The notes under the pieces are model-generated. The model was not told the origin of the DNA, did no database searches, and worked only from the letters and a program-made list of their open reading frames with translations. 39,805 nucleotides of DNA from JAISGQ01 sp045536305 (GTDB taxonomy: Bacteria > Bacillota > Clostridia > Oscillospirales > Acutalibacteraceae): assembly GCA_045536305.1 (NCBI GenBank), contig JAZSNH010000050.1, positions 1 to 39,805 of the forward strand, in the 5' to 3' direction. Shown here piece by piece: positions 1 to 7,442 of the stretch. Within the stretch, counting starts at the first letter, position 1; every line of letters starts with the position of its first letter. A program made the position numbers and the translations under genes.

Positions 1-16
1 CACTCCTCACATTATC

Positions 17-45
17 TTGACGATAAATTTCATCTATGATATCAT
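17..45 (+). promoter_or_regulatory. Putative sigma-A promoter of the LRR gene
   Basis: The -35 box TTGACG (17-22) and -10 box TATCAT (40-45) are separated by exactly 17 bp and lie about 40 bp before the start codon of the leucine-rich-repeat gene. The assignment rests on the sequence match alone. Confidence 0.55.
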
Positions 46-83
46 AATATGTACGATTTCCTTATATCGGAGGTTTTAATATC

Positions 84-1667
84 ATGAAAAACAACACATA
101 CGCCGCGCCAAAGTCTCCCACTCCTTCCAAAGCCGATAAAATAAAAATAACAGTTGTTGTTTCTGTATTGTTTATAATTTTTACCGCATGCATGTTTTTC
201 GGTCTCAATCTAAAAAAAGACTTTAACGACACGCATGCTCAAGTCGGTGAAATACACTACAGTCTTGACGAAAGTGTATTGGTTTTCAGCTCTGCCGACA
301 TCGATACCATCAATGAAATAAAAAGATTTAAAAATCCCGAAAGTATTGACCTTCGAGGAAGCAATGTGTCACTTGAGGATACCCTTGAATTGATGGAGTT
401 TTTCCCCGAGTGTGATATCAGATGGAATATCCCCATTGCATCCTCTACCGATAGCTATGCCGAAGAAATAAGACTGAGCAGCATAAACAAGGAGGACATC
501 AGACTGCTCTCTTATCTTCCTAACCTCAATTATATCGACGCCCGCGGACTTGATCTTGATATTATTAAAGAAATTAAAAATCTTCGCCCTGAATGTTCCC
601 TTGACTGGGATTTGAAAATCGGCGAAGCTCGTTATCCTCATGATACCGAGGTAATCTCTTTAACCGATGCTACTGTCGAAGAAATCCAAAGCCTCATTCA
701 TCTTGAAAACCTTAAAAAGGTAAATGCCGCAGAATGTCCCCAAATCGAAGCTCTTTTGGAGCTGAGCGGCAAAATGCCCGAGTGCGAATTTTTATGGACC
801 GCAGAGCTTTTTGGAATAAAAGCAGACAGCGCTGTCACTGAACTTAATTTCAACAGAAAAAAAGTTGAGGACATAGCCGCTCTTGACAAGGAATTTGAGG
901 AAAAGCTTAAATATTTCCCCAATCTTAAAACCATCGATATGTGCGGCTGCGGCGTTCCTTCGGAGCAAATGGCCAAGTGGCGCGATAAATATCCTCACAT
1001 CAAATTTATATGGGAAATCACCTTCGGCAAGAAATACATAAACTGGACAGTGCGAACTGACATCAAGGTCTTCTCCACTCTTCTCGGTTCTGTACGCAAG
1101 GTTGGCGATCAGGAAATGTTTAAGGAGCTTCTCCTTTACTGCACCGATCTGGTTGTTCTTGACCTCGGTCATAATGAAATTACTGATATTTCTCTCTTTA
1201 CAAATCTAAAAAATCTTCAGGGACTGATTCTTACAGATAATCCGATCTCTGATTTTTCTCCCATTGCCGAGCTTCCCAATATTCAGTTCCTCGAGCTGAA
1301 TATGACCCATGTTTCGGATCTTACTCCTTTTAAGGAATGCAAAAACTTAAAGCATCTGGACGTTTATTACACAAGAATACGTGATCTTTCACCTTTGTAT
1401 GAGTGCGATAATCTCGAATATCTTATTCTTGCAACAAATGATTTATCCACCGAACAGAAAAAGGAAATCAGAAAGAAGCTTCCTAACTGCAAAATAGCAC
1501 ACACTCTGAAAAACAATGATACCTACACCAGAAATAATCCCATGAGATGTTCCTTCCGCCTTGCGCTGAAAAATTATGATCTTTTGGAAGATTTTGTCGA
1601 TTGGGAGCATGTAACTTATAAAGAAGGTGCCAAGCTGGTATACCCGAGAGGTTATATCAAATATTGA
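84..1667 (+). CDS. Membrane-anchored leucine-rich-repeat protein
   Basis: A 527-residue protein of unknown function. A short basic N-terminus precedes one hydrophobic segment (about residues 22-43), so it is probably a type II anchored protein with a large outside domain. The C-terminal part (about 355-470) carries four to five SDS22/internalin-style leucine-rich repeats, visible as recurring LxxLxLxxNxI-type patterns such as LDLGHNEITDIS. The N-terminal half is made of more degenerate units, each ending in a P-E-C-like motif followed by a tryptophan (near 108-114, 169-175, 232-238 and 303-310), and a further PNC occurs at 467. Such proteins usually bind other proteins or surface ligands. The start ATG is supported by GGAGG at 69-73. 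It is followed after 93 bp by a deacetylase gene in the same direction. The LRR call is firm; the role is not known. Confidence 0.85.
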   Translation: MKNNTYAAPKSPTPSKADKIKITVVVSVLFIIFTACMFFGLNLKKDFNDTHAQVGEIHYSLDESVLVFSSADIDTINEIKRFKNPESIDLRGSNVSLEDTLELMEFFPECDIRWNIPIASSTDSYAEEIRLSSINKEDIRLLSYLPNLNYIDARGLDLDIIKEIKNLRPECSLDWDLKIGEARYPHDTEVISLTDATVEEIQSLIHLENLKKVNAAECPQIEALLELSGKMPECEFLWTAELFGIKADSAVTELNFNRKKVEDIAALDKEFEEKLKYFPNLKTIDMCGCGVPSEQMAKWRDKYPHIKFIWEITFGKKYINWTVRTDIKVFSTLLGSVRKVGDQEMFKELLLYCTDLVVLDLGHNEITDISLFTNLKNLQGLILTDNPISDFSPIAELPNIQFLELNMTHVSDLTPFKECKNLKHLDVYYTRIRDLSPLYECDNLEYLILATNDLSTEQKKEIRKKLPNCKIAHTLKNNDTYTRNNPMRCSFRLALKNYDLLEDFVDWEHVTYKEGAKLVYPRGYIKY

Positions 1668-1690
1668 TCGATTTCTCCTCTTCTCATTGC

Positions 1691-1754
1691 CCTCCGTTTT
1701 GTTTATAAAAAGTGTATATAACGCATATACATTTACAAAAATCGTAAACGGAGG
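1691..1754 (+). promoter_or_regulatory. 5' UTR stem able to mask the deacetylase ribosome binding site
   Basis: CCTCCGTTT (1691-1699) is perfectly complementary to AAACGGAGG (1746-1754), which includes the Shine-Dalgarno of the gene starting at 1761. A second inverted repeat, TGTATAT (1713-1719) and ATATACA (1725-1731), is nested inside. Together they can form a two-stem hairpin that hides the SD. Whether the RNA folds this way in vivo, and whether transcription starts upstream of 1691, is inference. Confidence 0.5.
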
Positions 1755-1760
1755 TTTATT

Positions 1761-2555
1761 ATGGAGCTTTTTAAAACTGTCAACAAGAAACAGATCGCTG
1801 TTATTGCCGCCTGCTGTGTCATTATTTTCGCCATTGCAGCTACTGCGTTCAGCGGTGCAGGCTTTGCATCTGTCTCATCAACGCGAAAAAAAGTGCCTAT
1901 TTATTCTGTCGGCAGAGACGAAAATGATAAGGTGATAAGCATCTCCTTTGATGCTGCCTGGGGCAATGAGGACACACAACAGTTGATAGATATTCTCGAA
2001 AAATACAATATAAAAGCTACGTTTTTTCTTGTAGGCGAATGGGTCGACAAATACCCCGAATCAGTGAAGGCTCTGCACGATGCAGGACATGAGATCATGA
2101 ATCATTCCTCCTCTCACCCGCACATGTCAAAGCTTTCAAAAGATCAGATACTTAAGGAATTAAATGAATGCAACGATAAAATAGAAGCCATTACGGGCAT
2201 TCGCCCTATTCTTTTCCGCGCTCCCTATGGTGAATACAATGATACCGTGCTTGACACCGTTCAATCTATCGGTATGTATACCATTCAGTGGGATGTGGAT
2301 TCGCTCGACTGGAAAAATCCCACATCCTCGGAAATCGCCTCAAGAGTTATCGACAGAGTCGTACCCGGCTCAATCGTTCTTTTTCACAACGCCGCGGTCA
2401 ACACTCCCGGCGCACTTCCGACAATTATTGAAAATCTTCTTTCAAAAGGCTTTACCTTTGTTCCTATCTCAGAAAATATTTATAAAAATAATTATGAGAT
2501 CGATGTAGCAGGCAGACAATGGCCTATAGAAGATATTTCAGCAAGTGACAGATAA
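1761..2555 (+). CDS. PdaB-like polysaccharide deacetylase (CE4/NodB fold)
   Basis: A 264-residue protein with an N-terminal hydrophobic anchor (about 11-30) and a NodB-homology domain, expected to act outside the membrane on peptidoglycan or another N-acetylated glycan. The CE4 motifs are in order: FDAAWGN (63-69), HSSSH (115-119, metal-binding His pair), RAPYGEYN (153-160), DVDSLDW (178-184) and LFHN (207-210). In motif 1 the second Asp of the canonical TFDDG, a metal ligand, is replaced by Ala. The FDxxWG form is typical of the PdaB sporulation family, so catalytic activity is uncertain. The SD GGAGG (1750-1754) precedes the ATG but can be base-paired upstream. The gene ends just before a strong terminator. 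The family is confident; the exact substrate is not. Confidence 0.88.
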   Translation: MELFKTVNKKQIAVIAACCVIIFAIAATAFSGAGFASVSSTRKKVPIYSVGRDENDKVISISFDAAWGNEDTQQLIDILEKYNIKATFFLVGEWVDKYPESVKALHDAGHEIMNHSSSHPHMSKLSKDQILKELNECNDKIEAITGIRPILFRAPYGEYNDTVLDTVQSIGMYTIQWDVDSLDWKNPTSSEIASRVIDRVVPGSIVLFHNAAVNTPGALPTIIENLLSKGFTFVPISENIYKNNYEIDVAGRQWPIEDISASDR

Positions 2556-2559
2556 AAAA

Positions 2560-2586
2560 AGAGCCGCAAGTGCGGCTGTTTTTTAT
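2560..2586. terminator. Bidirectional rho-independent terminator
   Basis: GCCGCA (2563-2568), a 2-nt loop and TGCGGC (2571-2576) form a compact stem, flanked by an A-run on the left and a T-run on the right. It can end both the rightward deacetylase transcript and the leftward pcrA transcript. Confidence 0.85.
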
Positions 2587-2593
2587 TATAGCT

Positions 2594-4954
2594 TTATATT
2601 TTTTTAAGACCTGCAAAGTTTGCCATCAATTTCTTTGTGCCGACCTTTTCAAAGCTTACCTCAAGTAATGTGTCCGAACCGAGCGGTGATGCATTTACTA
2701 TCTCCCCTTCGCCAAACACCTTGTGAAGAACTCTGTCTCTCTTTGTAAAGGTTTCTGATGTTTTTTTCTGTGTAACTGCGCCTGACATCTGGGTTGCACT
2801 TTCGTAGGAAGGTTTTTCGTAGCGCGAAGTGCTTGTAAAGTTATCTCGCTTTATAGGTGTTGCGCGTTTTTTATCCAATAATTCCGAAGGTATTTCTCCC
2901 ACAAAACGTGACAATGGATTTCTTGTTGTCTGTCCGTAAAGCATTCTTGACTCGGCATGGATGAGATGAAGCCTATCCTGCGCTCTTGTTATTCCTACAT
3001 AAGCAAGGCGTCGTTCCTCCTCTGTTTCTGAAGGGTCAAGTGCCGACTGCCTGCCGGGGAAAATATTTTCCTCAAGGCCCGGAATGAACACAACCGGAAA
3101 TTCAAGGCCCTTTGCAGAGTGGAGTGTCATAAGGACAACTGCGTCTGCACTTTCGTCGTAGTTATCGATGTCGGAAACGAGCGCCACCTCTTCGAGAAAT
3201 TCACCGAGATCTGCTTCTTCTCCGCGTTCCTCCTGAAATTTCACAAGGTTCGACTTGAGCTCTCTTATGTTTTCCATTCGCTCGTCTTTCTTTTCATCTC
3301 CTGCCAAAGCTTCTTCATAACCTGTTTTTTCAAGTATCAAATCAAGCAGCTCGCCAAGACCTACGGTTATATCTCCCTCTGCATCCGCAAGTTCATTTAT
3401 CATCTGAGCAAACTGCATCATTTTCCCTGCACATCTGTTCAAAGCTTGATATTGATTAGCAGTTGCCATTACTTCGAAAAGAGAGATCGAAAGCTGCGAT
3501 GCTATTTCCGATGCATTATCGACCGATCTGTCGCCTATTCCTCTCTTCGGTTCGTTTATTATTCTGCGAAGCCTTACTTCATCGGCAGGATTGTTTATGA
3601 CGCAGAGATATGCAAGCATATCCTTTATTTCCTTACGCTCATAAAAACGGTGTCCGCCGATCATTCGATAAGGTATACCTGCCCTTGAAAGGAATCCTTC
3701 CAATGTATTTGACTGAGCATTCACGCGATAAAGAACTGCATGGTCGGAATATTTTCTTCCTTCTGCCACTGAGTTGTTTATCTCGTCCGCAATATATTTG
3801 GACTCTTCCCTGTCTGTTCCTGCTGTGTAAAGAGCAATCAGCTCACCTGCGCCCTTATCACACCACAGACGCTTTGATTTACGCTCTGTGTTATTTGAAA
3901 TAACCGCATTTGCTGCATCCAAGATATTTCCTACCGAACGATAATTCTGCTCAAGACGTATTACCGTTGCATCCTCATACTGTTTTTCAAAGGAGAGGAT
4001 ATTTTCGATCGTTGCACCGCGGAATTTATATATACTCTGGTCATCATCGCCAACAACACAGAGATTTCTGTGACCGTCGGCAAGAAGGCGAACGAACATA
4101 TACTGCGCGTGGTTTGTATCCTGATACTCGTCGATCATTATGTATCGGAAGCGGCGTCGATAGTATTCGAGTATATCCTCATTTTCCTCGAGCAATGTTA
4201 CTGTATTGAGCAGAAGATCGTCAAAATCCATTGCATCCGCCTCGATAAGGCGTTTCTGGTATTGCTTGTATACATCTGCGATCTTGCCAAGACGTATATC
4301 CGAGCCGACTCTGTTTGAATACTGTTCCGGCGTAAGAAGCTTTTCCTTTGCTCTGCTTATCTCATTTCCTATAAGCTTATGGGGAAGAAATTTCTCATCT
4401 ATTGACAATACATTCATTATATCCTTTATCAGGCGGCGCTGATCATCTGTATCATAAATCGTGAAGCGATTTGTATATCCGAGACGCTCCGCATCGCGGC
4501 GAAGCATTCTTGCACAGGAAGAGTGAAACGTGGATGCCCATACCTCATTTCCCTCTTCGCCAAGCTTTGCCGCAAGCCTGTTTTTAAGTTCTCCCGCAGC
4601 TTTGTTTGTAAAGGTAATCGCCATTACCTGCCACGGCTTTGCCGGATACACCGAAAGAAGCCTTTTCACACGCTCTTCATCTGTCACTCGTTCTGTCTGG
4701 CTTTCCAGAAACTCAATATCCTCTTCGGTAATACCATAAGGAAGGCTGTCACTGTTGTATGCATTACCGTATTTTATAAGATTTGCAGCTCTGCTGACAA
4801 GCACTGTCGTCTTTCCGCTTCCTGCTCCGGCAAGTATGAGTACGGGTCCTTCGGTCTGAAAAACAGCCTGCTGCTGCATTGGATTAAGACGCGAAAATTC
4901 CTTTTCAAGAATTTGTTTTTTTGCTTTTAAAAATCGCTCTTTAATTTCTGCCAT
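2594..4954 (-). CDS. pcrA: ATP-dependent DNA helicase PcrA (UvrD/Rep, SF1A)
   Basis: A 786-residue superfamily 1A 3'-5' DNA helicase acting in repair, replication restart and plasmid replication. Motifs in order: Walker A GAGSGKTT (43-50), motif Ia (about 113-119), motif II IDEYQDTN (274-281), motif III GDDDQSIYKFRGA (302-314), motif IV around EQNYRS, motif V TLHSAKGLEF and motif VI near RLAYVGITRA. The C-terminus ends in the Tudor-like domain known from PcrA (VLHKVFGEGEIV region). It has an extra segment of about 45 residues (roughly 62-107) between Walker A and motif Ia that the classical Bacillus enzyme lacks. It lies downstream of the oad genes but behind their terminator, so it is probably transcribed separately. 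The assignment is firm. Confidence 0.95.
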   Translation of the reverse strand: MAEIKERFLKAKKQILEKEFSRLNPMQQQAVFQTEGPVLILAGAGSGKTTVLVSRAANLIKYGNAYNSDSLPYGITEEDIEFLESQTERVTDEERVKRLLSVYPAKPWQVMAITFTNKAAGELKNRLAAKLGEEGNEVWASTFHSSCARMLRRDAERLGYTNRFTIYDTDDQRRLIKDIMNVLSIDEKFLPHKLIGNEISRAKEKLLTPEQYSNRVGSDIRLGKIADVYKQYQKRLIEADAMDFDDLLLNTVTLLEENEDILEYYRRRFRYIMIDEYQDTNHAQYMFVRLLADGHRNLCVVGDDDQSIYKFRGATIENILSFEKQYEDATVIRLEQNYRSVGNILDAANAVISNNTERKSKRLWCDKGAGELIALYTAGTDREESKYIADEINNSVAEGRKYSDHAVLYRVNAQSNTLEGFLSRAGIPYRMIGGHRFYERKEIKDMLAYLCVINNPADEVRLRRIINEPKRGIGDRSVDNASEIASQLSISLFEVMATANQYQALNRCAGKMMQFAQMINELADAEGDITVGLGELLDLILEKTGYEEALAGDEKKDERMENIRELKSNLVKFQEERGEEADLGEFLEEVALVSDIDNYDESADAVVLMTLHSAKGLEFPVVFIPGLEENIFPGRQSALDPSETEEERRLAYVGITRAQDRLHLIHAESRMLYGQTTRNPLSRFVGEIPSELLDKKRATPIKRDNFTSTSRYEKPSYESATQMSGAVTQKKTSETFTKRDRVLHKVFGEGEIVNASPLGSDTLLEVSFEKVGTKKLMANFAGLKKI

Positions 4955-4985
4955 TTAGGTTACCATCCTATCTATTCTTTTGAAA

Positions 4986-5022
4986 AATTATGCGCTCTCG
5001 CGTTTTGTGAGAGCGCATAATT
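4986..5022 (-). terminator. Terminator of the oadG-oadB unit
   Basis: A perfect 14-bp inverted repeat, AATTATGCGCTCTC (4986-4999) and GAGAGCGCATAATT (5009-5022), has a 9-nt loop. On the minus strand it is followed by further T residues, directly after the oadB stop codon. Confidence 0.85.
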
Positions 5023-5030
5023 GTTATTTA

Positions 5031-6278
5031 TCAACCGAAAATTGAAATCAGAACACCTGCAGCAACCGCAGAACCTATAACACCTGCAACGTTTGGACCC
5101 ATTGCATGCATGAGCAGGAAGTTGCTGGGGTTTTCTTTCTGTCCGACCTTTTGTGCAACACGTGCCGCCATGGGAACTGCGGAAACGCCTGCCGCACCAA
5201 TAAGGGGATTTACCTTTCCTCCGGTTACAACATACATTACCTTTCCGAAAAGAACACCACTTGCGGTACCGATAGCAAACGCAAACACGCCGAGACCGAT
5301 TATCAGAAGTGTCTCGAGGCTGAGGAATACCTCTCCGTTTGCGGTAGCACCTACGGTAAGACCGAGGAAGATAACAACTATGTTCATAAGCTCATTCTGA
5401 GCAGTGCTTGAAAGTCTTGATACAACGCCGCTTTCACGGAAGAGGTTGCCAAGCATGAGCATACCTACCAACGGAGCTGCGGAAGGAAGCAGAAGTGATA
5501 CAACAATCGTAACAATGATCGGGAAAAGAATCTTTTCTGTCTTGGACACGGGTCGAAGCTGAGTCATTACAACACTGCGTTCCTTCTTTGTGGTCAGTGC
5601 CATCATGATGGGAGGCTGAATAATAGGAACGAGCGCCATATAAAGATACGCCGCAACAGCAATGGGGCCGAGATAATCGGGCGCGAGCTTGCTAGTAACG
5701 TAAATAGCCGTAGGACCGTCGGCACCGCCGATAATTGCAATGGACGCGGCAATCACACCTTCAAAGCCCAAAAGCATAGCGCCGATAAATGTAACGAAAA
5801 TACCGATCTGTGCTGCCGCACCGAGAATGAAGCTCTTTGGGTTTGCGATAAGAGGACCGAAATCGGTCATTGCGCCGACTCCAAGGAAAATGAGCGGAGG
5901 ATAAATACCGAGCTTTACGCCCTGATAGAGATAGTAGAGTAATCCGCCGGAATGAGTTACATTTACAAACTGCTCTCCTCCAACCTCCATTACAGCGTAT
6001 TTTGCAAGCTCTGTATCTGTAGCAGAAGCAATAGGAATAAGCTCGGAAGATGCGGGAGTCATAAGTCCTGCAAGGGGAAGGTTTGCAAGAATAACACCGA
6101 ACGCAATCGGCAAAAGCAGAAGCGGTTCATACTGTTTCTTGATCGCAAGGTAAATAAGGACGCATCCGATTGCTATCATTACTATGTTTTTCCAGCCGCC
6201 CTCGGCAAAAAATCCGACAAAACCGGATTCCATCGCAAGGTCAACCAGTGTATTCCATACCTGATTTAAAAAATTCAT
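5031..6278 (-). CDS. Sodium ion-translocating decarboxylase beta subunit (OadB/GcdB/MmdB family)
   Basis: A 415-residue polytopic membrane protein and the ion-channel subunit of Na+-pumping biotin-dependent decarboxylases. It couples carboxybiotin decarboxylation to sodium export. Supporting sequence: many hydrophobic helices, the conserved IIGGADGPTAIYV segment with the Asp implicated in ion transfer, and the C-terminal AAGVSAVPMAARV region. Its length fits the family. It follows the gamma-subunit gene by 28 bp in the same direction. No alpha (carboxyltransferase) or biotin carrier gene is in the window, so the substrate (oxaloacetate, methylmalonyl-CoA or glutaconyl-CoA) cannot be named. 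Confidence 0.93.
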   Translation of the reverse strand: MNFLNQVWNTLVDLAMESGFVGFFAEGGWKNIVMIAIGCVLIYLAIKKQYEPLLLLPIAFGVILANLPLAGLMTPASSELIPIASATDTELAKYAVMEVGGEQFVNVTHSGGLLYYLYQGVKLGIYPPLIFLGVGAMTDFGPLIANPKSFILGAAAQIGIFVTFIGAMLLGFEGVIAASIAIIGGADGPTAIYVTSKLAPDYLGPIAVAAYLYMALVPIIQPPIMMALTTKKERSVVMTQLRPVSKTEKILFPIIVTIVVSLLLPSAAPLVGMLMLGNLFRESGVVSRLSSTAQNELMNIVVIFLGLTVGATANGEVFLSLETLLIIGLGVFAFAIGTASGVLFGKVMYVVTGGKVNPLIGAAGVSAVPMAARVAQKVGQKENPSNFLLMHAMGPNVAGVIGSAVAAGVLISIFG

Positions 6279-6306
6279 TTTATGTCAAAATCCTTTCTGC
6301 CGGAAA

Positions 6307-6717
6307 TTAGAATGAACGGACATTCTGAGCGATACCTGCTGCAGCCCATGCGCTTCTGGTACCATTATTATTTGCGCTTCTTCTGACCGAACGCACAGCG
6401 TATGTCTTTCCTTCGCTCTCACCGTACATTGCAACAGCAGCTGCGATGACCGCAATAATATCATCATTTGACTGTGCCGGTGCCGCAGGAAGAACCACAG
6501 GCACCGCTGCAGGTGCTGTTTTTACAGTCTCTGCCTTCTTTTCTGACTTTTTAGCGGATTTATTGGATATTGAAAAGAATTTTCCGAAAAGCCAAATTAT
6601 AAAGATAAGCAGTACAAGTGCGGCAAAAACGATCAGGATTCCTGTAAAAGTAGTAACGAAGATAGTGTTTCCGTTACCTCCTTCACTCTGCTGCGCGGCT
6701 AGAATTAAATTTTGCAT
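6307..6717 (-). CDS. Decarboxylase gamma subunit (OadG family)
   Basis: A 136-residue protein with one N-terminal transmembrane helix, an Ala/Pro/Lys-rich linker and a short conserved C-terminal tail ending RSAWAAAGIAQNVRSF, as in small OadG/MmdD-type subunits that assemble and anchor the decarboxylase complex. The start at 6717 is preferred over an upstream in-frame ATG at 6762 because AGAGAGG lies about 8 nt before it. It is followed by oadB. A consensus promoter lies 60 bp upstream. Confidence 0.85.
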   Translation of the reverse strand: MQNLILAAQQSEGGNGNTIFVTTFTGILIVFAALVLLIFIIWLFGKFFSISNKSAKKSEKKAETVKTAPAAVPVVLPAAPAQSNDDIIAVIAAAVAMYGESEGKTYAVRSVRRSANNNGTRSAWAAAGIAQNVRSF

Positions 6718-6776
6718 TTTTTCTACCTCTCTTTTTATAATGTAAAAGTGCTTTCGCACCACTTAATCCCATTATA

Positions 6777-6805
6777 AGTATACACTCTTTTTTCCTGCTT
6801 TTCAA
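6777..6805 (-). promoter_or_regulatory. Sigma-A promoter of oadG-oadB
   Basis: Read on the minus strand, the -35 box TTGAAA (6800-6805) and the -10 box TATACT (6777-6782) are separated by 17 bp. Confidence 0.7.
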
Positions 6806-6913
6806 TTGGATTATCAGAAATTTTCGTTCTTTGTTGTTTTTAAACAGCTTTATTGAAAATATATGGATATATTTACAAATTTCGGACATGCTATGCTCAA
6901 GGGAGATGAAAAA

Positions 6914-7351
6914 ATGATTTATAACAATTCAGATGACAGCAATGTACTGACACTTATCCTTGACAGCTGCAAAATGGGCTTGCTCTCAATTGATTCACTA
7001 TTGAAAAAGGCTGACGAAACCAATTTCGAGAAGCTTCTTCAGGATTTTCGAAGCGAATACAACGAAATCGCAAAGGATATCGGTTCTGCTTTGGCAGACA
7101 GCGGTATTGTTGCCGGCGACACCAAAACAATGGCAAAAATGGGACTGAGAAGCTCGGTCAGCATGAAAACCATGCTTGATTCCTCTCCTTCTCACATGGC
7201 CGAAATGCTCATACAGGGTTCAGATATGGCTATCATAGAAATGTATAAAGCCGTCAACGGTGCATCGCTTAATGATTATTCTAAAGCTGCGGCGCAAAAA
7301 TATATAGACTGCGAACAGTCTCACATTGAAAAACTCAAAATATGGTTATGA
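6914..7351 (+). CDS. Ferritin-like helical protein, DUF2383-like
   Basis: A 145-residue, almost entirely helical soluble protein. The pattern (an N-terminal helix with LTLILDSCKMGLLSID, a long middle region and a C-terminal helix CEQSHIEKLKIWL) resembles the DUF2383/PA2169-type ferritin-like family found in clostridia. No complete diiron EXXH pair is obvious, so metal binding is uncertain. The start at 6914 is chosen over an upstream in-frame ATG at 6863 because AAGGGAG (6899-6905) lies 8 nt before it. It stands alone: the next gene has its own promoter. The function is unknown and the family call tentative. Confidence 0.6.
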   Translation: MIYNNSDDSNVLTLILDSCKMGLLSIDSLLKKADETNFEKLLQDFRSEYNEIAKDIGSALADSGIVAGDTKTMAKMGLRSSVSMKTMLDSSPSHMAEMLIQGSDMAIIEMYKAVNGASLNDYSKAAAQKYIDCEQSHIEKLKIWL

Positions 7352-7354
7352 CCC

Positions 7355-7383
7355 TTGATTCAACACACATATTAAGGTATAAT
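7355..7383 (+). promoter_or_regulatory. Sigma-A promoter of the ABC-F/mtaB/lipid operon
   Basis: TTGATT (7355-7360), a 17-bp spacer and TATAAT (7378-7383). It begins just 3 bp after the preceding stop codon and drives a series of six closely spaced genes. Confidence 0.75.
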
Positions 7384-7390
7384 ATTATTT

Positions 7391-7410
7391 AGGCTGTTTA
7401 ATGACAGCCT
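7391..7410 (+). promoter_or_regulatory. Leader hairpin near the predicted transcription start
   Basis: AGGCTGT (7391-7397) and ACAGCCT (7404-7410) form a perfect 7-bp stem with a 6-nt loop at about the expected 5' end of the ABC-F transcript. It could stabilise the mRNA 5' end or act in regulation. No T-run follows, so it is not a terminator. Confidence 0.4.
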
Positions 7411-7442
7411 CTATACTTAACTCCGATGGGAGCGAAATTTCT

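Noticed and set aside
3119..3688. 189-codon plus-strand ORF inside pcrA
   Set aside because: It is antisense to conserved helicase motifs, with no SD and low-complexity composition. It is a shadow of the real gene.
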